DNA of 64,000 nucleotides from Chitinilyticum aquatile DSM 21506 (GTDB lineage Bacteria; Pseudomonadota; Gammaproteobacteria; Burkholderiales; Chitinibacteraceae). Position numbers and translations under genes: made by a program. The notes beneath the pieces were generated by a model that saw only the letters and a program-made list of their open reading frames with translations, was not told where the DNA came from and did no database searches. The stretch spans positions 46,775 through 110,774 of the forward strand of contig NZ_AUMS01000014.1 in assembly GCF_000430805.1 (NCBI RefSeq), in the 5' to 3' direction. Within the stretch, counting starts at the first letter, position 1. Every line of letters starts with the position of its first letter. Positions 36,898 to 45,832 of this stretch are shown piece by piece.

Positions 36898-37766
36898 GCC
36901 GCCACCTCATCCAGACGGCGTGCACGCTGGAGCGAGCCGGCCTGGCGGGGTGTCGCCTCCGGCCGGCCCAGCCAGAAGCCCTGCAGGATATCCGCTCCGG
37001 CATCATGGGCCAGCTGGTACTGGGTGGCATTTTCAATGCCTTCCACGACGACCGTGCTGCCGAGTTCGTGCATGAGTTCGATCACTTTCGGCAACGCCCG
37101 GCGCGCGCGCGAATCGGTTTCCGCGCGGACGATGAAGTGGCGGTCGAGCTTCACATAGTCGGGCTCCAGATGCCAGATGCGGTCAATATTGGCCGACCCG
37201 GCACCAAAGTCGTCAACGGCAATTTTGAAGCCCTGCTGGCGATAGTTGTGGATTGCATTGCGCAGAATGCCGGTCTGCGCAGCACTGATGTTTTCTTCGG
37301 TGACTTCCAGCGTGATTGGCAGCGTCTGCGCACCCAGCAGTTCGCGGATGTGACGGAAGAAGCTGCCGTGGCGCTCGCTGATTTCCAGCAGGTGTGCCGG
37401 ATGCACGTTCAGGAATAGCGGGGCACGCTCAGTCGCCGCATGCAGGTAGTTCACCAGATGCAGCGTGCGGCACAGACGGTCGAAATTCACCAGCTCGCCC
37501 TGCAGGGTGGCGATGGAAAAGGCCCGCGGCGGTGCAACGGCGCGGCCGCGGGCACTGCTGCGCAGCAGTGCTTCGTGGCCGGCCAGCTGGCCGTCGCGGT
37601 CATACAGCGGCTGGAAGACGCTGCCCAGCGTCAGGCCCAGCGTGCGGGCGATGAGCGTCCGGGCTTCGCTTTTCACCCACTCGACCCGCGACCAGCCGCC
37701 GTTGAGCGGGTCGCCATGGCTGGCAATCCAGTGCTGCAGTACATCGGGAAACGAGCGGGCAGTCAT
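36894..37766 (-). CDS. EAL-domain c-di-GMP phosphodiesterase
   Basis: A 290-residue stand-alone EAL protein that linearises cyclic di-GMP. The active-site set looks complete: E of GHEALLR, N of LFLNVHP, E of TLEVTEEN, DD of VDDFGAG, K of YVKLDR, E of VVEGIEN and Q of LQGFWLGRP. There is no sensory domain apart from an ~40-residue N-terminal region. It sits between the two sulfate-binding-protein genes and couples by ATGA to a small hydrolase. It could link sulfur supply to biofilm or motility decisions (speculation). Confidence 0.92.
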   Translation of the reverse strand: MTARSFPDVLQHWIASHGDPLNGGWSRVEWVKSEARTLIARTLGLTLGSVFQPLYDRDGQLAGHEALLRSSARGRAVAPPRAFSIATLQGELVNFDRLCRTLHLVNYLHAATERAPLFLNVHPAHLLEISERHGSFFRHIRELLGAQTLPITLEVTEENISAAQTGILRNAIHNYRQQGFKIAVDDFGAGSANIDRIWHLEPDYVKLDRHFIVRAETDSRARRALPKVIELMHELGSTVVVEGIENATQYQLAHDAGADILQGFWLGRPEATPRQAGSLQRARRLDEVAA

Positions 37767-37793
37767 GGGATGTCCTCCTGTCAGCAGGCCGGT

Positions 37794-38798
37794 TTACTTC
37801 GCCGGCTTGTAGATCTGGTCGAAAACGCCGCCATCGCTGAAATGCGTTTTCTGGACTTTCTGCCAGCCGCCGAACACGTCATCGATATCGAACAGCTGCA
37901 CTTTCGGGAACTGGCTGGCGTATTTCGCCGCGACTTCCTTGTCCAGCGGGCGATAGTAGTTCTGTGCGATGATTTCCTGGCCTTCCTTGGAGTACAGGTA
38001 CTTCAGGTAGGCTTCCGCCACCTTGCGCGTTCCCTTCTTGTCGACGTTCTTGTCGACAACGGCTACCGGCGGTTCAGCCTTGATGGTGTAAGACGGAGCA
38101 ACGACTTCGAACTTGTCGCGACCCAGTTCGCGGAAGACCAGCTCGGCCTCGTTTTCCCATGCGATCAGCACGTCACCGATGCCGCGCTGGGTGAAGGTGA
38201 CGGTCGAGCCGCGTGCACCGGTATCGAGCACCGGCACGTTCTGGAAAATCTTCTGCACGAATTCACGCGCTTTCTGTTCGTTGCCGCCCGGCTGCTTGAG
38301 TGCATAGCCCCAAGCCGCCAGGTAGTTCCAGCGCGCGCCACCGGAAGTCTTCGGGTTCGGCGTGATGACCTTCACGTCAGGGCGGATCAGATCATTCCAG
38401 TCCTTGATGTTCTTCGGGTTGCCTTTTTTCACCAGAAACAGGATGGTCGAGGTGTAGGGCGAGGCATTGTCCGGCAGGCGTTTCTGCCAGTCGGGCTTGA
38501 GCAACTGGGATTTGTCGGCCAGCTCGTCGATGTCATAGGCCAGCGCCAGTGTTACCACGTCGGCTTCCAGCCCGTCGATCACCGAGCGGGCCTGTTTGCC
38601 CGAGCCGCCGTGCGACTGCTTGATGGTGACATCGTCACCGGTGGTTTTTTTCCAGTAGGCGGCGAAGGCCTTGTTGTAGTCCTGGTAAAGCTCGCGGGTG
38701 GGGTCGTAGGAAACGTTGAGGATTTCGACGCTGGCGGCGAAGCTGCTGCCGGCAATCAGGGCGAGGCTCAGGGCGGAAAGCAGGGGTTTGATGCGCAT
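37794..38798 (-). CDS. sbp: Periplasmic sulfate-binding protein (copy 2)
   Basis: A 334-residue paralogue of the copy at 35191, with signal peptide [21 protein letters not shown] and mature start [20 protein letters not shown]. It carries the same [21 protein letters not shown] and [19 protein letters not shown] signatures. Two binding proteins sharing one permease may differ in affinity or in sulfate versus thiosulfate preference. The EAL gene begins 27 bases after its stop, so readthrough is possible. An A/T-rich upstream region contains AGAGATTTTTATAT. Confidence 0.93.
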   Translation of the reverse strand: MRIKPLLSALSLALIAGSSFAASVEILNVSYDPTRELYQDYNKAFAAYWKKTTGDDVTIKQSHGGSGKQARSVIDGLEADVVTLALAYDIDELADKSQLLKPDWQKRLPDNASPYTSTILFLVKKGNPKNIKDWNDLIRPDVKVITPNPKTSGGARWNYLAAWGYALKQPGGNEQKAREFVQKIFQNVPVLDTGARGSTVTFTQRGIGDVLIAWENEAELVFRELGRDKFEVVAPSYTIKAEPPVAVVDKNVDKKGTRKVAEAYLKYLYSKEGQEIIAQNYYRPLDKEVAAKYASQFPKVQLFDIDDVFGGWQKVQKTHFSDGGVFDQIYKPAK

Positions 38799-38913
38799 GG
38801 TGTTGTCTCCGTGTCAGATATGGGAGCCATCATGCCAGTGCGCAATATAGATCAATTAATACTTTATAGAGATTTTTATATTCTTGTTTGATCTTAGTTG
38901 ACAGTGGGAATAT

Positions 38914-39540
38914 TCAGGGCAGCAGAAAGACGCCAATCAGGATGCCGGCCAGCAGCATGAAGGGGAGCGCCAGCCAGACAATCCGTCCGAACTGCGCGGC
39001 AGAGGCTCCGTCGCGTGGCCAGCCTGCCTGCTGGAAGGCGAAATGCACGCCGCGCTCCGCATCCCAGGCCAGGTTCCACAAGAGGCCGGCGGAAACATAC
39101 AGGATGGATGACAGATAGAGGTTGGATTGCCAGGTCAGCGGGTAATCGCCATCGCGCAGCAGGATGTAGCCGTCGTAGCTCCAGGCGGCGGAAAACAGCC
39201 AGGCCACCAGTGCAAGGTAGATGTGCGCCAGTGACGCTTGCCGTCGCAGGCCACGCCACAGCACACCCACCGACCACGGTGCCGTCGTGTACGTGAGCGC
39301 AGCCATGAACAGGGCATCGACGTAATCCCAGGTCGGATCGCCGGTATAGGGGGCAATTACCGTCATGCCGGTGGTGGCGATCAGCGCCGTGACCCATTTC
39401 CAGCGCTGCAGCAGGAACGCAGGGTAGCCGGCGTAATCCTGGCGCAGACGCTGGCGCTGCCCGATGGCCACGAGGATGGCCAGTGCGCAGGCGAGCAGCC
39501 AGGCGGGGAGATAGAGACTGAGAAAAAACTGCTCATCCAT
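38914..39540 (-). CDS. Hypothetical membrane protein, six TM helices
   Basis: A 208-residue protein starting MDEQFFLSLYLPAWLLACAL, with six hydrophobic helices. Recognisable stretches are FLLQRWKWVTALIATTGMTVIAPYTGD and a C-terminal FMLLAGILIGVFLLP. The family is not recognised. The ATG at 39540 directly abuts a palindromic repeat, whose sequence would encode ten more residues from an upstream ATG at 39570 (MYLFGYRPIP). Neither start has a clear Shine-Dalgarno, so the repeat may contribute the 5' end of the message. Confidence 0.6.
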   Translation of the reverse strand: MDEQFFLSLYLPAWLLACALAILVAIGQRQRLRQDYAGYPAFLLQRWKWVTALIATTGMTVIAPYTGDPTWDYVDALFMAALTYTTAPWSVGVLWRGLRRQASLAHIYLALVAWLFSAAWSYDGYILLRDGDYPLTWQSNLYLSSILYVSAGLLWNLAWDAERGVHFAFQQAGWPRDGASAAQFGRIVWLALPFMLLAGILIGVFLLP

Positions 39541-39587
39541 GGGTATTGGCCTGTAGCCAAATAAATACATGGCTTGTGGGTGTATAC
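39541..39587. repeat. Palindromic repeat, family P, copy 8
   Basis: A 47-bp element, GGGTATTGG...GTGTATAC, with GTAGCCA / TGGCTTG around AATAAATACA. It sits at the start of the minus-strand membrane gene and upstream of the plus-strand TraB/GumN gene. Confidence 0.82.
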
Positions 39588-39663
39588 ATGTCAATGTACG
39601 ATGGCCCGCGTGCTTTCTTGCGCGCATGGTTTCCAGATGCATGATGACCGACCCGAGCCGACA

Positions 39664-40584
39664 ATGCCAATCCGTTCCCGCCTGCGCTGGCTGAGCGCAA
39701 TCATCGTCATCCTGCTGGCTCTGCTTGCCGGCTGGAGCTGGCGCAAGGAGCTGCTTTTCCTGCTGCAGCCCGAACGGCCGGTGGCGGAGGTGGCACAGCC
39801 GGTGCTGTGGCGCATCAGCAAGGCGGGTGTGGCGGATTCCTGGCTGTTTGGCACCCAGCATGTGCCGGATGGCCGCGCCAGCCTGCTGCTGCGGCGCATC
39901 GAGCCGCAACTGGGCAGCGCGCGCCTGCTGCTGACCGAGCATGCGATGTTTTCTGCCGAAGAAGAGGCCGCCATGCAGGCCTTTCTGTACCCGCGGCAAG
40001 ACCGGGCCCGCACGGTGCTGGCCAGTGATGCTGCGGCGCTGAATGCCGCGCTGCGCATGCGCCAGGTTAGCCCGGAGGTGCAGGCCACGCTTGATGCCCG
40101 GCAGACATTTGCGCTGCTGTATCTCTATCACCCGCGGCGCGGTCCGGTGCTTGACGCGCTGATAGCCACGCGGGCGATCACGCAAGGACAGCCCTATCGC
40201 GGGCTGGAAACGATGGCGGGAATGCTCGCAGTGTTTGATGTGCTCAGTGAGGAAGAGGCCGCACGCTTGTCTGCGCATTATCTGGCGCATTCCGGCCAGC
40301 TGGATCGCTGTGTGGACGAGATGACTGACGCGTATTATCAGCGCAGCCTTGGGGCGCAGCACGAACTGGCAGCCTGCAGCGTACCGGCGGATCTGGCACA
40401 ACTGCTGCAGCGGCTGGACCGGGCTCTACTGGATGAGCGTAATCGCGCGTGGTTACCGGTGCTTCTGCCCGAGCTGGCTAACGGCAACGTTTTTGTCGCG
40501 GTGGGCTATATGCATCTGCCCCGTGATACTGGCGTCGTGGCCCTGCTGCGCAAGGCGGGATATACGCTGACGCCGGTGTACTGA
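39664..40584 (+). CDS. TraB/GumN-like protein
   Basis: A 306-residue protein with an N-terminal signal anchor (LRWLSAIIVILLALLAGWSW) and a TraB/GumN domain. The first motif is WLFGTQHVPDG (GT.H), then AMQAFLYPRQ, and the last is VAVGYMHLPRDTGVVALLR (G..HLP). These form a predicted metal-binding site, suggesting a periplasmic or membrane-tethered hydrolase; function is unproven. The ATG at 39664 gives the natural signal segment; 39634 is an alternative. Confidence 0.75.
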   Translation: MPIRSRLRWLSAIIVILLALLAGWSWRKELLFLLQPERPVAEVAQPVLWRISKAGVADSWLFGTQHVPDGRASLLLRRIEPQLGSARLLLTEHAMFSAEEEAAMQAFLYPRQDRARTVLASDAAALNAALRMRQVSPEVQATLDARQTFALLYLYHPRRGPVLDALIATRAITQGQPYRGLETMAGMLAVFDVLSEEEAARLSAHYLAHSGQLDRCVDEMTDAYYQRSLGAQHELAACSVPADLAQLLQRLDRALLDERNRAWLPVLLPELANGNVFVAVGYMHLPRDTGVVALLRKAGYTLTPVY

Positions 40585-40590
40585 CCTGCC

Positions 40591-40637
40591 GGGTATAAGG
40601 GTGAGGCCCTTGGTTGAATTTGGCTCCAGCTACATAC
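40591..40637. repeat. Palindromic repeat, family P, copy 9
   Basis: A 47-bp element, GGGTATAAGGG...CTACATAC, with GAGGCC / GGCTCC around an A/T-rich centre; the middle pairing is imperfect. It supplies the stop (TAG, minus strand 40632-40630) and last residue of the SGNH protein. Confidence 0.75.
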
Positions 40638-41853
40638 GCTTGCCGGTATTGCCGCCGGCCAGGATTTTCTTCTGGCCGTAGAGCCGCATCATTGCGTCAT
40701 ACAGCGCAATGCCGCTGACTTCATAGCCTTCCGGTGAGAGGTGGACCAGATCGGGGCGCGCCATGGGCGGGTTCTGGCTGGCCCAGTTCTGGATTGCGCA
40801 ATTGCCACCCATCGCGGCGGCCCAGTCCCAGTAGAGCAGGTGTTCCTGGTTGGCGATTTCGCGCTGGATGCGCTGCACCGCGAGCAGATTGGGCGCGAGG
40901 CCATACTGCGCGCAGCCGGCATTGACGCTGGGGCCGCTCTTTTTCGCCGAGCTGGGGGCGCCGACGAGCAGGATGGCCGCTTCCGGCGCGCCGCGCTTGA
41001 GCATGCGCACGGCAGCGCGCAGCTCGGCCCGGTAGGTGACATCGACAAACTTGGGGTCGAAGGCCTCGTTGGTGCCGTAGGCCAGCACGATCAGATCCGG
41101 CTTGCGCCATTGCAGCTGTTCCTTCAGCAGCGTGGCGTTCCAGTTCTGCAGCACGCGCACCTGTGCGCCGACGATGCCGAGGCTGTCGTAGGACACGCCG
41201 GGGCTGAGGCGATCAAGCACGATGCCGCCCAGCTCTCCACCGGAATCCGCACTGATGCGGATCGGGTTGGCTGCCCAGGGGCTGAACATCACATTGTATT
41301 CATCCCAGCCGGCCTTGCTGCGCGCCGGCAGGTCGCGGGTTTCGCCATTGGGCAGCGTGACGACCCAGCCGCCGGCGGCCGGTGCGCTGCGTGTCCAGAC
41401 GGAAAGCCGCCACAGGCCTTCCGCCAGCGGTGTTTTCGGGGCGATTTCGACTTCGGCGCCGGCGGCCGCGCGGTTGGTGATGCCGCCGACCGGAAAATCG
41501 CCCGGGCTGTAGGTGCTGCGGCTGATCTGTGTTTGCCACTCACCCTTCATGCGCTGCAGCACCAGCGCCGAGCGCTGGTTGTTCACATAGCCCGGCGTCA
41601 GCCAGCCGTAACCGGCGTCGCCGAAGCGGGCCTGCAGGCGGGCGCGGATGGCGTGGGTGAAGTATTCGCCGGCGGTGTGCGAATCGCCGAGCTGCAGGAT
41701 GCGGACGGTATCGCTGCCGCTGCCGTTCTCCAGCGCGGCAAGCTGGCGCCAGACGCGCTGTGCGTTCAGGTCGCCATAGTCTTCGATATCCGGCGCAGCC
41801 ACGGCCAGCAGGGGAAGGGCCGCTCCGGCCAGCAGCAGGGCTAGTCGCTTCAT
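40630..41853 (-). CDS. SGNH/GDSL-family periplasmic hydrolase
   Basis: A 407-residue protein with a signal peptide (MKRLALLLAGAALPLLAVAA). The SGNH signature is ILQLGDSHTAGEYF (block I, catalytic Ser), a YGTNEAFDP block and a C-terminal DLVHLSPEGY carrying the catalytic Asp and His. It follows a second SGNH protein and an MBOAT acyltransferase, the grouping used for O-acetylation of alginate, cellulose or other exported polysaccharide. The start at 41853 is one base after the preceding stop. The C-terminal GKRM and stop lie within a palindromic repeat. Confidence 0.85.
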   Translation of the reverse strand: MKRLALLLAGAALPLLAVAAPDIEDYGDLNAQRVWRQLAALENGSGSDTVRILQLGDSHTAGEYFTHAIRARLQARFGDAGYGWLTPGYVNNQRSALVLQRMKGEWQTQISRSTYSPGDFPVGGITNRAAAGAEVEIAPKTPLAEGLWRLSVWTRSAPAAGGWVVTLPNGETRDLPARSKAGWDEYNVMFSPWAANPIRISADSGGELGGIVLDRLSPGVSYDSLGIVGAQVRVLQNWNATLLKEQLQWRKPDLIVLAYGTNEAFDPKFVDVTYRAELRAAVRMLKRGAPEAAILLVGAPSSAKKSGPSVNAGCAQYGLAPNLLAVQRIQREIANQEHLLYWDWAAAMGGNCAIQNWASQNPPMARPDLVHLSPEGYEVSGIALYDAMMRLYGQKKILAGGNTGKRM

Positions 41854-41854
41854 C

Positions 41855-42946
41855 TCAGCGCCCCGGCAGTGCCGGCAGCTGGAATTGCTGCAGGATGGTT
41901 TCCGCCAGCTTGAGCTGGCCTGCGCGCGTGAAGTGCACGCCGTCATCGGTGCGCATGGCGACCTTGCGTTCACCTTCGATGCGGTATTTTTCGTAGGCGC
42001 TTGTGCCGTTGCCGACGATGTTCTGCGTCGGGACGAAGCGCGCCTGGTTTTCGCGGCTGCCCTTTTCGAACAGCTGGTTCAGCGTCGGCACGCCGGAGTT
42101 GATCTTGTCCTTGCCCATCGGCGGCGCACCCAGCCAGACGACCTCGACCTTGTTGGCCTGCGCGAACTGCAGGATGTCGCGGATGCGCGCTTCATACTGG
42201 CTTTGCCACAGCGGGGTGCCAAAGCGCTCGTATTTGCCGTCCAGAATCATGTCCCAGGTATCGTTGGCACCCAGAAACACCACCAGCGTGGTGATGCCAT
42301 GCTGCGGCACCAGGGTTTTCACGGTCTTGGGCCAGTCGAAATAGCTGGGGTAGGTGAGGCCGGTGCTCTGCCTGCTGGCGTCGATGCTGGCAATGCCGTA
42401 ATCGCGCTGCAGCGTGCGGATGGCGTGCGGAGCGACGCCCTGCATCATCGAATCGCCGATGAACAGCACCTTGTCCTGCGGTGTGAGGATGATCTTGCCA
42501 TCCTGCGTGTGGCGGCCGTTGAACAGCGTCGGCGAGACGGGCTGGCCGTGCGCGTACTGCACCATATTGCTGGCAAGCATTGCGCGGCCGACATTGGAAA
42601 CGCGCGGCAGTGCCTGGCTCATGGCCAGCGACGGCAGTGTGGGTGGCTGCGGGCTTTCCTCGCCGTGCAGCAGGATATTTCCGGCGGCCACCATGCGGGA
42701 ACTGATCGTCCCCAGCTTCTCGTTCAGCGTCAGGAAGGGTTCCTGCATGCCGGAGTTCAGCTCGGTGCCCATCTGCCCCAGCGGGCTTTGCGAGAAGGGC
42801 GCCAGCCCGCTTTCACGGTGCCGGGTCTGCTGCCAGTAGGTATCCAGTGCCGTGTGGCGCAGCCAGACGATCAGCAGGATGGTTCCCGTCAGTGTCAGGA
42901 TGACATTGAAGGGAGGGCGCGCGAATGATGGGCTAGCAGACAGCAT
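41855..42946 (-). CDS. SGNH/DUF459-type membrane-anchored protein
   Basis: A 363-residue protein with an N-terminal signal anchor (FNVILTLTGTILLIVWLRH). Catalytic motifs are LFIGDSMMQGVAPH, VVFLGANDTWDM and DGVHFTRAGQLKLAE, typical of the DUF459 SGNH group. It is thought to accept an acyl group passed across the membrane by the adjacent MBOAT enzyme. It lies nine bases after the MBOAT stop. Confidence 0.85.
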   Translation of the reverse strand: MLSASPSFARPPFNVILTLTGTILLIVWLRHTALDTYWQQTRHRESGLAPFSQSPLGQMGTELNSGMQEPFLTLNEKLGTISSRMVAAGNILLHGEESPQPPTLPSLAMSQALPRVSNVGRAMLASNMVQYAHGQPVSPTLFNGRHTQDGKIILTPQDKVLFIGDSMMQGVAPHAIRTLQRDYGIASIDASRQSTGLTYPSYFDWPKTVKTLVPQHGITTLVVFLGANDTWDMILDGKYERFGTPLWQSQYEARIRDILQFAQANKVEVVWLGAPPMGKDKINSGVPTLNQLFEKGSRENQARFVPTQNIVGNGTSAYEKYRIEGERKVAMRTDDGVHFTRAGQLKLAETILQQFQLPALPGR

Positions 42947-42955
42947 GGGGGCGGG

Positions 42956-44362
42956 TCAGTACTGGTAATAGATGAAGGCCGGCACGCCACTGGGCGCCAG
43001 CATGATGATGCATTGCACGATGCTCGCCAGCGGCAGCGGCTTGATGTACCACGGCAGGCGGCGCAAACCGGTCAGCAGCAGTTCGCGCAGGCGGTTGCTG
43101 TAGCGCCAGAATACGAAGCAGGCTGCCACGAAGGCGAAGCCGCCGATCACGTTGAGCTGGAGCTTCGGCCCGAGATTGGCGAGGCTGGCGAGATAGTGCG
43201 TGGCATCGCTGGCGCTGTCGGCTCGGAAATAGACCCAGGCCACGCAGACAAAGTGGAAGGTGAGCAGCATCGCCAGCCAGTCGGGCATGACCCAGGGGCG
43301 CTTGCTGCGGCTCATCAGCGCATCCCAGGCGTTCTGCACGACCATCCCGCCGCCGTGCAGCGCGCCCCAGACCAGATACTTGATGCTGGCACCGTGCCAC
43401 AGGCCGCTGATGACCATGGCGGCAAAGAGGTTGAGCTGGGTACGTCCCCAGCCGCTGCGGCTGCCGCCCAGCGGGATATAGACGAAATCGCGAATCCAGG
43501 TCGACAGCGTGATGTGCCAGCGACGCCAGAAATCCCGCAGCGATACGGCAAGGTAGGGCTGATCGAAGTTCTTCGGCAGCTGGTACCCCAGCAGCAGGGC
43601 CATCGCGATCACCAGCTCGGTGTAGCCGCTGAAATCGAAATAGATCTGCATCGCATAGGCGTACATGCCCAGCAGTACTTCCAGGCCGTGATAGGCATCC
43701 GGATTGGCGAACAGCGGGTTGACCCAGGCATCGGCCAGCCAGCTCGACAGCCAGATTTTCTTGGTGAGCGCCGACAAGAGCAGCACGAAGGCCACATCTG
43801 CCTCGATGATCTGGCGTTTTTCGCTGCTTTGCAGCTGGCGCAGCAGGCCTTCCGGCCGGCAGATCGGGCCGGCCAGCAGCGAAGGGAAGAAGGACAGATA
43901 CAGCAGGGTATCGAGAGCGCCGGCTGGTTGATCCTTGCCACGTGCAATGCCGACCAGGTAGGCAATGGCCTGGAAGGTGTAGAAGGAAATGCCGACCGGC
44001 ATCAGGATGTCGAGCGGGGGCAATACCCAGCCTAGATGCGCGCCATCCATCAGTGTCTGCATCTGGTCGCGGAAGAAGTCGTAGTACTTGAAGACGCCGA
44101 GATTGATGACCGAAGCCACAATGCCAAGCAGCGCCCAGTGTTTGCGGCGTGCTTCATCAGTGGACATCTTGCGCGCGCACAGCATCACCACGCCGGAATA
44201 CAGGAACAGGATCAGTGCGAAGCGCCAGTCCAGCAGGCCATAGAACAGATAGCTGGCGGCGAGCAGCAGTATTTTCTGTGGCTGCACCCAGCGCTGCAGT
44301 CCCCAGTAGAGCAGCAGGAAGGCAATGAAAACCAGGGCGAATTCGGGGGAGAGGTAACTCAT
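42956..44362 (-). CDS. MBOAT-family O-acyltransferase (AlgI-like)
   Basis: A 468-residue polytopic enzyme beginning MSYLSPEFALVFIAFLLLYW. It has the MBOAT signature MVISGLWHGASIKYLVWGALHG, including the catalytic His, and the DFVYIPLGGSR motif. MBOAT proteins move an acyl (usually acetyl) group from cytoplasmic CoA to an exported polymer through SGNH partners. With two SGNH genes downstream this is a self-contained O-acylation operon; the acceptor polymer is not obvious in this window. Confidence 0.93.
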   Translation of the reverse strand: MSYLSPEFALVFIAFLLLYWGLQRWVQPQKILLLAASYLFYGLLDWRFALILFLYSGVVMLCARKMSTDEARRKHWALLGIVASVINLGVFKYYDFFRDQMQTLMDGAHLGWVLPPLDILMPVGISFYTFQAIAYLVGIARGKDQPAGALDTLLYLSFFPSLLAGPICRPEGLLRQLQSSEKRQIIEADVAFVLLLSALTKKIWLSSWLADAWVNPLFANPDAYHGLEVLLGMYAYAMQIYFDFSGYTELVIAMALLLGYQLPKNFDQPYLAVSLRDFWRRWHITLSTWIRDFVYIPLGGSRSGWGRTQLNLFAAMVISGLWHGASIKYLVWGALHGGGMVVQNAWDALMSRSKRPWVMPDWLAMLLTFHFVCVAWVYFRADSASDATHYLASLANLGPKLQLNVIGGFAFVAACFVFWRYSNRLRELLLTGLRRLPWYIKPLPLASIVQCIIMLAPSGVPAFIYYQY

Positions 44363-44477
44363 GATCAGCTATCGGTGCAATTGAGTGCGATTCTACCTTG
44401 CGATGGCTGCAAAGTGTGGCAACACTGCTGGAAGGCGCTATTCTGCAGGGATTACGCCTACTCGTGCAGGAAAAATC

Positions 44478-44762
44478 ATGCTGCTGCGATTCTTGCCCCT
44501 GTTGCTGCCCGTCATCGCGCCGCTGCAGGCGGCAACATTCTGTCTGTATCCGCTACCGCCAGCGGAAGGCAAGCCCTCTCGCATGCTCAACCTGACGGTC
44601 GTCCAGTTCGTCGAACTCGCTGATCGGGAACTGAAAATCAGCTTTGGCGGCGGCAATCTCGGCAGTGGCCACGAGGTGCTGATTCCGCTGAAAAACCGGG
44701 CTGAAGGGCAGCGCATGCTCGATGAAATGGCGGCACAGTCCCGGCAGTGCGACAAGGGCTGA
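44478..44762 (+). CDS. Small exported hypothetical protein
   Basis: A 94-residue protein with a signal peptide (MLLRFLPLLLPVIAPLQAA) and mature region TFCLYPLPPAEGKPSR; predicted periplasmic. The ATG at 44478 has AGGA eight bases upstream. The mature part has two cysteines, one near each end (TFC, SRQC), that could form a disulfide. Family not recognised. It precedes a palindrome at 44836-44857 and the M48 protease. Confidence 0.6.
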   Translation: MLLRFLPLLLPVIAPLQAATFCLYPLPPAEGKPSRMLNLTVVQFVELADRELKISFGGGNLGSGHEVLIPLKNRAEGQRMLDEMAAQSRQCDKG

Positions 44763-44835
44763 ATGAGCGTCTGTCCGCTGTTTTCACGGTCCTCCGGCTG
44801 GAATCCGCCTGGCGATCTCCGGTCGGCGTGTGAGG

Positions 44836-44857
44836 GTAGTCACTTGATGCTGACTAC
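44836..44857. repeat. Short palindrome upstream of the M48 protease gene
   Basis: GTAGTCA and TGACTAC are perfect inverted repeats with an 8-base gap, about 80 bases before the M48 gene. It could be an operator or a small hairpin. Confidence 0.4.
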
Positions 44858-44938
44858 AATATTTCCATTACTTACTTTCTGATTGCATTTGTGCTATTTT
44901 CCGGCGTCTGCAAAATCATTCACCGGAGATTTACCGTC

Positions 44939-45700
44939 ATGCAAACAACGAGCAAATGCCTGCTGGCCGCGCTGGCCCTGGTTTTCGGAACCGCCAATGC
45001 GCTGGATCTGGGCAAGCTGGTCAATTCGGCCGATACCGTACAGCAGGCTGCCAAGGCCGCCACGCTGAGCGATGCCGACGTGAAGGCACTGACGGACGAA
45101 GCCTGCAAGCAGAGTGACGCTGAAAACCGCATCGCCAGCGACAAGAGCAAATACGGCAAGCGTCTGGCCGCGATTACCAAGAAAATGGGTAATGACATCA
45201 AGGGCCAGCCGGTAACCTACAAGGTGTATGAAACACCGGAAGTCAACGCCTGGGCGATGGCCAATGGCTGCATCCGCATCTACAGCGGCCTGATGGACAT
45301 GATGACCGATGATGAAGTGATCGGCGTGGTCGGCCACGAAATGGGCCATGTGGCACTGGGCCACACCAAGAAAGCCATGCAGATCGCCTATGCGACCGCT
45401 GCCGCCCGCAGCGCAGCCGGCAACTTCGGTAACAAATCGGTGAGCGAACTGAGCAAGTCCGATCTCGGCGCCATTACCGAAAACCTGATCAACGCGCAGT
45501 TCTCGCAATCGCAGGAACTGGATGCCGACAACTTCTCCTTTGACCTGCTGACCGAGAAGAAGCTGAACCGTGAGGCGCTGGCCAGCGCATTCCGCAAGCT
45601 GGAAAAGCTTAGCGGCGGCGAACACAGCATCATGAGCTCGCACCCGGCCTCCGCTGACCGCGCGAAGAATATCGACACGCGCATCGCATCGGGCAAGTAA
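44939..45700 (+). CDS. M48-family metalloprotease, LoiP/YcaL-like
   Basis: A 253-residue secreted zinc protease with an N-terminal hydrophobic signal (CLLAALALVFGTANA) and the M48 active-site VVGHEMGHVALGHT (HExxH). The third ligand is the Glu of SQSQELDADNFSFD. Unlike E. coli LoiP there is no lipobox Cys at the cleavage site, so it is probably periplasmic rather than lipid-anchored. The start at 44939 has GGAG ten bases upstream. Likely degrades misfolded envelope proteins. Confidence 0.88.
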   Translation: MQTTSKCLLAALALVFGTANALDLGKLVNSADTVQQAAKAATLSDADVKALTDEACKQSDAENRIASDKSKYGKRLAAITKKMGNDIKGQPVTYKVYETPEVNAWAMANGCIRIYSGLMDMMTDDEVIGVVGHEMGHVALGHTKKAMQIAYATAAARSAAGNFGNKSVSELSKSDLGAITENLINAQFSQSQELDADNFSFDLLTEKKLNREALASAFRKLEKLSGGEHSIMSSHPASADRAKNIDTRIASGK

Positions 45701-45722
45701 GCCGGCGTACCCGCCAGACCGC

Positions 45723-45746
45723 AACGGCCGGATGATTCCGGCCGTT
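45723..45746 (+). terminator. Hairpin after the M48 protease gene
   Basis: A 10-bp perfect stem, AACGGCCGGA / TCCGGCCGTT, with a TGAT loop; only a weak T-run follows. Confidence 0.7.
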
Positions 45747-45832
45747 GGCATTTCTGCGGCCACCGGTCTGCACCCGTAGGCGTGCTGCAGGTGACAGGGT
45801 AGAATCGCGCTCCTGCTGACGTACTCCTTGCC

